From Parcubacteria group bacterium (GTDB lineage Bacteria; Patescibacteriota; Minisyncoccia; SW-4-49-11), in contig PXDG01000094.1 of assembly GCA_003565105.1 (NCBI GenBank), forward strand, positions 1-11,760: a DNA stretch of 11,760 bases, read 5' to 3'. The notes below the pieces were generated by a model. That model was not told the origin of the DNA. It worked only from the letters and a program-made list of their open reading frames with translations, and ran no database searches. Shown piece after piece: positions 6,428-11,760 of the stretch. Made by a program: the position numbers and the translations under genes. The stretch's first letter is position 1, and each line of letters starts with the position of its first letter.

Positions 6428-7138
6428 ATGAAATCTATACCAATTTCTCACATTGCAATCATTCCTGATGGAAACCGCCGATGGGCTCGCCAACAGGGGC
6501 TAAAGCCAGAAGAGGGGCATTTGGCAGGATTTGACTGTACAAAAAACATTATGCTTTCTGCTATTGAACACAATGTTGCGAATCTCTCGTTTTGGGGCTC
6601 TTCAATGAATAATCTTACCAAGCGATCTCTTTCAGAAGTCAAAAATCTCTACTTCGGCTTTAAAAAACACTTTACATTACTTTTAGAAGAAGATATGGTT
6701 CATACTCACAAAGTAAAAGTAAATGTGTTAGGTAAGTGGCGAGAATATTTTCCTCAAGACTTGATTCGAGTTATTGATAAGCTTACTGAAGCAACTGAGT
6801 TGTATGATCAATATACAATGAACTTTTTTCTGGGGTATAATGGAGATGAAGAGATGCTCTCAGCAATCCAAATGATAGTAGATAAAGCTTCTCAGGGAGT
6901 GAATCAAGAGATTAATGCAAGGTATCTTAAACAACATTTATATACTCGAGATTTGCCTCCAGTGGATCTTTTGATTCGTACGGGAGGAGAGCCTCATAAC
7001 AGTGTAGGTTTTATGATGTGGGATACCGCTAATTCTCAATATTACTTTACGGACATTTGTTATCCTGAATTTTCACCTGCCGAATTTGAGAAGGCTATGG
7101 TAGAATATGATAAGAGGGAGAAAAGATGTGGTAAATAA
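6428..7138 (+). CDS. uppS: Cis-prenyltransferase (undecaprenyl/polyprenyl diphosphate synthase family), variant active site
   Basis: This family adds isopentenyl units in cis to farnesyl diphosphate or a similar primer to make the carrier lipid for cell-wall and glycan synthesis. The 236-residue length is normal. PDGNRRWA at 13-20 holds the catalytic Asp14, and NRR replaces the NGR of E. coli. RTGGE at 184-188 and YYFTD at 205-209 match conserved region V. Several positions differ from the E. coli enzyme: the SxEN segment is SSMNN at 58-62, the Arg after RTGGE is His190, and one residue is inserted in VGFMMW (193-198). The Mg-binding Glu (E213 in E. coli, aligned by eye) is Gln204. The variant set looks coherent rather than decayed, so I expect an active enzyme of a divergent subfamily. 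Chain length is unknown. It lies between murG and manC. Confidence 0.88.
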   Translation: MKSIPISHIAIIPDGNRRWARQQGLKPEEGHLAGFDCTKNIMLSAIEHNVANLSFWGSSMNNLTKRSLSEVKNLYFGFKKHFTLLLEEDMVHTHKVKVNVLGKWREYFPQDLIRVIDKLTEATELYDQYTMNFFLGYNGDEEMLSAIQMIVDKASQGVNQEINARYLKQHLYTRDLPPVDLLIRTGGEPHNSVGFMMWDTANSQYYFTDICYPEFSPAEFEKAMVEYDKREKRCGK

Positions 7139-7152
7139 TAAAGAATATCGAT

Positions 7153-8238
7153 ATGAAGATTATTATTATGGCAGGAGGGTCTGGAACACGATTATGGCCA
7201 TTAAGTAGAAAAAATAAACCAAAACAATTTCAGAAATTGTTGGGTGACAAGACAATGTTACAAGAATCTGTTGAGCGACTCTTGCCAGATTTTGCTGCAA
7301 AAGATATTATTATTGCTACAAATCAAAAATATACTGAAGAAGTGAAATTACAACTTCCTGATCATCCAGTAGAAAATATTTTGACTGAACCCGATAAGAG
7401 AGATACCGCCCCAGCAATTGGATTGGTTTCGACGTTGGTTAGTGATAATGATAATGAAACACTGGTCTTTCTTACATCAGATCATTATATACAAAAAACA
7501 GATATATTTCGAAATTTGTTACAGATAGCCGATGATTTTATAGATAAGAATCCAGAGTATATTATGACAATGGGAATTACTCCGACTGCTCCTGAGACAG
7601 GGTATGGATATATAAAGTGTGGAGAAAAAGTAATGACAGATGAAAAAGAGGTGGATATTTTTTCTGTGGAGAGATTTGTAGAAAAACCTGATGCTACTAC
7701 TGCTCAAGAGTATTTAATAGATGGATCCTACGTGTGGAACTCGGGTATGGTTATTGTAAAGCGTGGAACTGTCTTAGATCAATTTGCTAGTCAGCTTCCT
7801 GAGACCATGGCTGCTTTTGAATTAATTCAACAAGCAAAAGGAACAGAATCTTTTGATGAAGTGTTAGTTACAGAGTATGCTAAAACGAAAAAAATAAGCT
7901 TTGACTATGCTATTCTTGAGTCAATGAGTCATATTGCAGTTATGTCTGCGGAAATTGGTTGGAGTGATATCGGAAGTTGGTCCGCCTTACGAGATGTCTT
8001 GGTTACTGATACTTTATCTCATAAGCGTATTGGTATTGGTGATCACATAGATATTTCCTCAGAAGGAGTATTCATTCATGCAGATCATGATAAACTGGTT
8101 GTTACCTTAGGACTGAAAGATATTGTAATTGTTGATACTGAAGAAATACTTTTGGTATGCGATAAAGCTCATTCTCAAAATGTGAAAGCGATTGTCGAAC
8201 AACTCTCCGAACACGAACACTTACTGGATAAATGTTAA
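7153..8238 (+). CDS. manC: Mannose-1-phosphate guanylyltransferase (GDP-mannose pyrophosphorylase)
   Basis: The enzyme makes GDP-mannose from mannose-1-phosphate and GTP, the donor for mannosylated glycans and the precursor of other GDP-sugars. It is 361 residues, the single-domain form without the C-terminal mannose-6-phosphate isomerase cupin of the longer bifunctional type. AGGSGTRLWPLSR at 7-19 with KPKQF at 22-26 is the nucleotide-binding signature. SDHYI at 109-113 carries the metal-binding Asp110. ETGYGYIK at 148-155, VEKPD at 176-180, WNSG at 195-198, FDYAILE at 250-256 and WSDIGSW at 270-276 are all family motifs. A C-terminal beta-helix-like repeat region is consistent with the family. 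The start 14 bases after uppS lacks a Shine-Dalgarno site. It overlaps the next gene's start region, so it is likely coupled to mltG. Confidence 0.94.
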   Translation: MKIIIMAGGSGTRLWPLSRKNKPKQFQKLLGDKTMLQESVERLLPDFAAKDIIIATNQKYTEEVKLQLPDHPVENILTEPDKRDTAPAIGLVSTLVSDNDNETLVFLTSDHYIQKTDIFRNLLQIADDFIDKNPEYIMTMGITPTAPETGYGYIKCGEKVMTDEKEVDIFSVERFVEKPDATTAQEYLIDGSYVWNSGMVIVKRGTVLDQFASQLPETMAAFELIQQAKGTESFDEVLVTEYAKTKKISFDYAILESMSHIAVMSAEIGWSDIGSWSALRDVLVTDTLSHKRIGIGDHIDISSEGVFIHADHDKLVVTLGLKDIVIVDTEEILLVCDKAHSQNVKAIVEQLSEHEHLLDKC

Positions 8239-9239
8239 TGCATATGGTTAAAAAAACTTTGTTTTGGGTATTCTTTACCATTTTCATCCTCATTATAGGA
8301 GGAACTATTTGGGTATATCAAGTAATAGTAACACTACAAGCTCCTCTTGCCGTGGAGGATTCTACTTCGTATGCAGTTACTGCAGACTCTAGTTGGAACA
8401 CTATTATTGATGATTTGAAAGGGCAAAATATTATTACAAGAACCTATGGAGTAGAATTCTATACTAGATTTAGAAATATTACTCCAAAACAAGGCGAATA
8501 TACTCTTTCTTCAACTATGACGTTAGGACAAGCTCTAGATACTATTAATAGAGGTATTCGTAGCAGACCAGAGGTAACTATTACTATTCCTGAAGGAACG
8601 GATATTCAATCCATTGGAGAGATTCTCGAACAATTTTTATCTTTTTCTGCGGAAGAATTTCTAACAGATGCAAATAATTTTGATGCAACAGACTTTGCTT
8701 TTGTGGAATCGGATTCTTTGGAAGGGTATTTATTTCCTGATACCTATCGGTTCTTTAATACTGCTGTTCCAGATGATGTTATTAGAAAGATGCTTCAAAC
8801 ATTTGAAGTGAAAGCATTACCTATGTTAACTGCAACGGATGAACTATCAGCATATGAAGTACTCATCTTAGCCTCTATTATTGAAAAAGAAGTAATGACT
8901 CCTAACGATAGACGTGTTGTTTCAGGTATTTTTATGAATAGAATACGTGATGGGATGCGGTTACAAAGTGATGCAACACTCAATTACGTTGTTCGTGAGG
9001 GACGAGATCGGGCCAACGCCCAAGATCTTGCTCTTGATTCTCCATATAATTCATACAAAGTAGATGGGCTCCCTCCAACGCCAATTACTAATATGGGAGT
9101 CGACTCTATCAAAGCAGCATCTGAACCTGCAGAACATGAGTTCTTCTTCTTCTTGACTACGAGAGACCAACCTCCACGTTCTATTTTTTCACGAACATAT
9201 GATGAGCATCTCACTGCTATACGTACCTACCTTGACTAA
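8238..9239 (+). CDS. mltG: MltG, endolytic murein transglycosylase
   Basis: A membrane-anchored lytic transglycosylase of the YceG family that cuts nascent glycan strands and so sets their length. Numbering here starts at ATG 8238. A single N-terminal membrane helix spans about residues 6-29. A LysM-like region and the core follow. LEGYLFPDTYRF lies at about 161-172. ASIIEKEV at 212-219 includes Glu216, the expected catalytic Glu in the position of E. coli Glu218. LQSDATLNY is at about 242-250. SPYNSY and GLPPTPI follow near 268-283, and a closing TYDEH is at about 320-324. All key motifs are present, so it should be active. Starts at 8232 and 8244 are also in frame. I chose 8238 because it forms a TAATG overlap with the manC stop, as at another gene pair in this window. 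Confidence 0.94.
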   Translation: MHMVKKTLFWVFFTIFILIIGGTIWVYQVIVTLQAPLAVEDSTSYAVTADSSWNTIIDDLKGQNIITRTYGVEFYTRFRNITPKQGEYTLSSTMTLGQALDTINRGIRSRPEVTITIPEGTDIQSIGEILEQFLSFSAEEFLTDANNFDATDFAFVESDSLEGYLFPDTYRFFNTAVPDDVIRKMLQTFEVKALPMLTATDELSAYEVLILASIIEKEVMTPNDRRVVSGIFMNRIRDGMRLQSDATLNYVVREGRDRANAQDLALDSPYNSYKVDGLPPTPITNMGVDSIKAASEPAEHEFFFFLTTRDQPPRSIFSRTYDEHLTAIRTYLD

Positions 9240-9259
9240 TTTCTAGACTTACCTGACAT

Positions 9260-10282
9260 ATGAAACGGAATAGAATAATCCTTTTTGCTGGAAAACAGAC
9301 CAATCGTCACCACATTCATTGCTTTCGTATCTTGATAGAGCGATTTGGATGGAATATTCACCTTGTGACGATTTATCCTGACATAGCTGATATGACCCGA
9401 AACATTCTTTCTATCGATACGGTGTATCTAGTAAAATCCTTTGCAATTCCATTTTTTGAGGAAACTCCTTCGCTAATGGATATTTTAACTCATATAAGAC
9501 CAGATATGTGTGTTATATTAGGATCACTAGATAATCGCTTTCAATCATATCTCAAAACAACGAATCTTCCAATTATTTGGATACGAGAGATAGGGTTCAA
9601 TCCATCTGAACGCTTATTTGGCATTGAAGTTAAAAAACAAATTCAACCCAGTATTTTACCTCAAGTATCTCAAAAACAGTCAACAGTGTGCGTCCCAGCT
9701 CCAATGGTTCATTATCAAGATTTTCTTGATTTAGATATTGATAAAGTTCTTGAATATAAACGTGATTGTGGTTTAATTTCTCATAATATGACACATAATG
9801 CTATTCAGAAAAAGACCTTAGTTGCAGTATTAGGAACCACTGATCAGGAAAATGCTTTGAGACCACTTTTTGAAAACCAAGATACATTGATGTATTCAAT
9901 TCTCAATCCTAAATTATCAGATGTGGATTTGCCAGCAATAAATGAAGAAAATGCTCCCATTATATATGAATTGTGTGATGCACTCGTTGTTATTGAAGAT
10001 ATAAATGATTTAGGGATACTTTCTCAGATGAGGTCAATGGCCTCAGGTACTGTGATGATTACTCCTCGGACAGAAAAATATCTTTCTTTTCTGGGACGAG
10101 GATCATTGTACTATGAAGAATATTCTTTACCAGAGATTCAAGCTTGTTTAGAAATATTGAATAAAAGTTCTCAAAAGCGGCAAGAAGTCCGGGAGGTGGC
10201 CTCACTACTTTTTGAAAAACGATATGGATATTCAGCAGTGAGCGGTTTATGGAATACAGTTTTGGAGTATGTTGCTCATTAA
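9260..10282 (+). CDS. Degenerate GT-B glycosyltransferase-like protein, function unknown
   Basis: I do not recognise a specific gene. This 340-residue soluble protein starts RNRIILFAGKQTNRHHIHCFRI in short form, a Rossmann-type first strand followed by a GT-B-like opening loop. The C-terminal half has the layout of a GT4 glycosyltransferase nucleotide-binding domain. YELCDALVVIED at 236-247 stands where aDvfvlPS-like segments occur, and LSQMRSMASGTVMITP at 254-269 resembles LxEAMAxGxPVIxT. The chain ends with ARxxxxxxYxW-like helices (318-331, including RYGYSAVSGLW). By eye the two Glu of the GT4 EX7E motif align with Asp250 and Arg258, so the usual catalytic or nucleotide-binding acids are lost. 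It sits between mltG and tsaD in an envelope block. It may be an inactive or repurposed glycosyltransferase, or a fast-evolving active one. No membrane segment or signal peptide is seen. Confidence 0.55.
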   Translation: MKRNRIILFAGKQTNRHHIHCFRILIERFGWNIHLVTIYPDIADMTRNILSIDTVYLVKSFAIPFFEETPSLMDILTHIRPDMCVILGSLDNRFQSYLKTTNLPIIWIREIGFNPSERLFGIEVKKQIQPSILPQVSQKQSTVCVPAPMVHYQDFLDLDIDKVLEYKRDCGLISHNMTHNAIQKKTLVAVLGTTDQENALRPLFENQDTLMYSILNPKLSDVDLPAINEENAPIIYELCDALVVIEDINDLGILSQMRSMASGTVMITPRTEKYLSFLGRGSLYYEEYSLPEIQACLEILNKSSQKRQEVREVASLLFEKRYGYSAVSGLWNTVLEYVAH

Positions 10283-10295
10283 ATAATCACTTTGT

Positions 10296-11318
10296 ATGAA
10301 TATATTAGCATTTGAAACGTCTTGCGATGAAACAGCACTTGCCTTGATTTCTGTGGATAGAGATCAAGATACCTTTAGTATACAAGATCACGTAGTTTAT
10401 TCTCAGATCAAAGAGCACTCTTCCTACGGAGGGGTGGTCCCAGCTTTAGCTGCACGATTACATCACAAAAAACTTCCAGAAATGATTCAAGAATTTATTG
10501 GGCGCAATGGTAGGGATATACAAGCCATCGCTGCAACTGTAGGTCCAGGATTAGAGCCATCACTCTATGCAGGAGTGAATCAGGCAAAAGTTCTCTCTAC
10601 AGTTCTGAATATACCGTTTATTCCAGTAAATCATATGCATGGGCATATTTGGTCGGCTCTTTTGAATAATCGAGGGGAAGGTCAGAAACCTAATAAATCT
10701 GAATATCCCTTCTTGGCCTATACTATCTCAGGAGGTCATACTGAAATGGTTTTGGTGCGAGGATATAATGATTATGAGATTATTGGACAGACAATGGATG
10801 ATGCAGCAGGGGAGGCTTTTGATAAAGTCTCTAAACTACTCGAACTAGGATATCCAGGAGGACCAATTTTATCTCAAATAGCTGAGAAAGGGAATCCGTT
10901 TGCTATTGATTTTCCTCGGCCAATGAGTAAGTCTGGTGATGGGAATATGTCGTTTTCAGGATTGAAAACAGCCGTACTGTATTATGTTCAATCCCTGTCA
11001 GAAGTAACGGAACACGACAAACAAGACATTGCAGCCTCGTTTCAACAAGCAGTAATAGACGTGCTTTTGCTCAAGCTTTCTTGGGCGATACAAGAATGTG
11101 ATATTAAAAAAGTTGTTCTTGGAGGCGGGGTGACAGCCAATACTCTATTAAGAGAACGTGCTCAGGATTGGTCTAAAGATAACGGTGTTCCAGTTCATAT
11201 TCCCAGCTTGGCACTCTCTACTGACAATGCTCAGATGATTGCCGTTGTTGCAGCGCTGGATATATTACATGAGGTTTCTGGAAGGAGTAGTAAGGTCAAC
11301 GGAAGTTTATTAATGTGA
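10296..11318 (+). CDS. tsaD: TsaD, tRNA N6-threonylcarbamoyladenosine transferase
   Basis: TsaD transfers the threonylcarbamoyl group from TC-AMP to A37 of ANN-decoding tRNAs, normally with TsaB and TsaE in bacteria. The 340-residue length is normal. The ASKHA-fold start ILAFETSCDETA is at 3-14, followed by the family segment GGVVPALAARLH at 45-56. The metal site NHMHGH at 112-117 includes His113 and His117. SGGHTEM and the DDAAGEAFDKVSKLL segment lie mid-protein, SFSGLK is in the second lobe, and GGGVTAN plus STDNAQMI near the C-terminus complete the nucleotide and metal site. It ends with TGA, the only TGA stop in the window. The full protein length at that stop argues that TGA is read as stop here and not as Gly. 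The partner genes are not in this window. Confidence 0.96.
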   Translation: MNILAFETSCDETALALISVDRDQDTFSIQDHVVYSQIKEHSSYGGVVPALAARLHHKKLPEMIQEFIGRNGRDIQAIAATVGPGLEPSLYAGVNQAKVLSTVLNIPFIPVNHMHGHIWSALLNNRGEGQKPNKSEYPFLAYTISGGHTEMVLVRGYNDYEIIGQTMDDAAGEAFDKVSKLLELGYPGGPILSQIAEKGNPFAIDFPRPMSKSGDGNMSFSGLKTAVLYYVQSLSEVTEHDKQDIAASFQQAVIDVLLLKLSWAIQECDIKKVVLGGGVTANTLLRERAQDWSKDNGVPVHIPSLALSTDNAQMIAVVAALDILHEVSGRSSKVNGSLLM

Positions 11319-11329
11319 ACAATATTCTT

Positions 11330-11760
11330 ATGCAACTTCGATATATACTTACTCTAGGGATTATTTTTCTTTCTTGGGTACATCCCGCCACTATGTTTGC
11401 TCAAGAGCGAATTATTGAATTTGAAGCTGAGGCAGTAATTGGAGAAGATCGCTCTGTTGAGGTTACTGAAACAATTGTGTATGATTTTGGTGAGAATCAA
11501 AGAAGAGGCATTTATCGAGCTATTCCTAACCAAGGAGTTCGTCAGTTTGAGCTTTTAGAGGTTTTACGTAATGGTGAGGAAGCCGTCTATACTCTTGATT
11601 CAGAAAGACCTCTCCAAGTAACGATATTTGAAGAAGATGTCTTTTATACTGGCATCCAAGAATATACTATACGGTATAGGATGGTAGATGTGGTACGATA
11701 TTTTAGTAGAAAGAATCTGGATGAGTTTTCTTGGAATATTACAGGTACAGACTGGGAAGT
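11330..11760 (+). CDS. DUF2207 membrane protein, N-terminal part (cut at window end)
   Basis: The first 143 residues of a longer protein. It begins with a signal peptide or membrane anchor (MQLRYILTLGIIFLSW, ending near an MFAQ site at about 22-25). The following domain has the DUF2207 pattern: VTETIVYDFGE at about 45-55, then RRGIYRAIPNQ, and a closing YTIRY stretch followed by DEFSWNITGTDWEV at about 130-143. Known family members are exported and anchored by C-terminal membrane helices, with a Gly/Ser-rich tail. These parts would lie beyond the window. The biochemical function of the family is not established. It starts 11 bases after tsaD, without a Shine-Dalgarno site, and may belong to the same transcript. 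Confidence 0.8.
   Translation, partial: MQLRYILTLGIIFLSWVHPATMFAQERIIEFEAEAVIGEDRSVEVTETIVYDFGENQRRGIYRAIPNQGVRQFELLEVLRNGEEAVYTLDSERPLQVTIFEEDVFYTGIQEYTIRYRMVDVVRYFSRKNLDEFSWNITGTDWE

Noticed and set aside
11316..11318. TGA read as Gly, as in Gracilibacteria and Absconditabacteria
   Set aside because: TsaD is already full length at this TGA, a new start follows 11 bases later, and no gene in the window needs an internal TGA.
1..11760. CRISPR array, tRNA, insertion sequence or prophage
   Set aside because: No repeated spacer-separated units, cloverleaf-like sequence, transposase or phage gene was seen on either strand.

Overview
This is an AT-rich, gene-dense window with every supported gene on the + strand, most separated by 4-25 bases or overlapping. 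It holds twelve complete genes, plus one cut at each edge. The standard bacterial code fits: 11 TAA, 1 TAG and 1 TGA stop, with no internal stops needing recoding. The likely source is a Candidate Phyla Radiation (Patescibacteria, Parcubacteria-like) bacterium. This is inferred from the pilin tail with a late Cys-Val-Asp motif, the almost complete lack of Shine-Dalgarno sites, the divergent UppS and degenerate glycosyltransferase, and the compact layout. The phylum cannot be proven from this window alone.

Positions 1-3169 form a type IV pilus locus. It starts with the C-terminal part of a pilin, followed by a roughly 100-base gap that holds a long near-perfect hairpin. Then come a prepilin peptidase (pilD-like) and four small proteins with prepilin N-termini that look like FimT/GspH, PilV/GspI, PilW/GspJ and PilX/GspK. 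Together they would form a minor-pilin tip or initiation complex processed by the adjacent peptidase. A strong extended -10 promoter overlaps the end of pilD.

Positions 3174-5234 encode NAD-dependent DNA ligase (ligA), only four bases after the last pilin-like gene. It carries an apparent insertion in the nucleotidyltransferase domain, and two long homopolymers lie before its BRCT domain.

Positions 5305-10282 form an envelope-building block behind a good sigma70-type promoter: murG (lipid II synthesis), a variant uppS (polyprenyl carrier lipid), manC (GDP-mannose supply), mltG (ends glycan strands) and a degenerate GT-B glycosyltransferase-like protein of unknown role. The block joins carrier lipid, peptidoglycan assembly and probable mannose-containing surface glycan.

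Positions 10296-11760 hold tsaD (tRNA t6A37 modification) and the start of a secreted or membrane DUF2207 protein that runs off the edge.

I found no tRNA, rRNA, CRISPR array, insertion sequence or phage gene. The strongest points for a second look are the hairpin and alternative-fold leader, the two pilin-like proteins lacking Glu+5, the altered UppS active site, the eroded glycosyltransferase motif and the conserved T just before start codons that lack Shine-Dalgarno sites.
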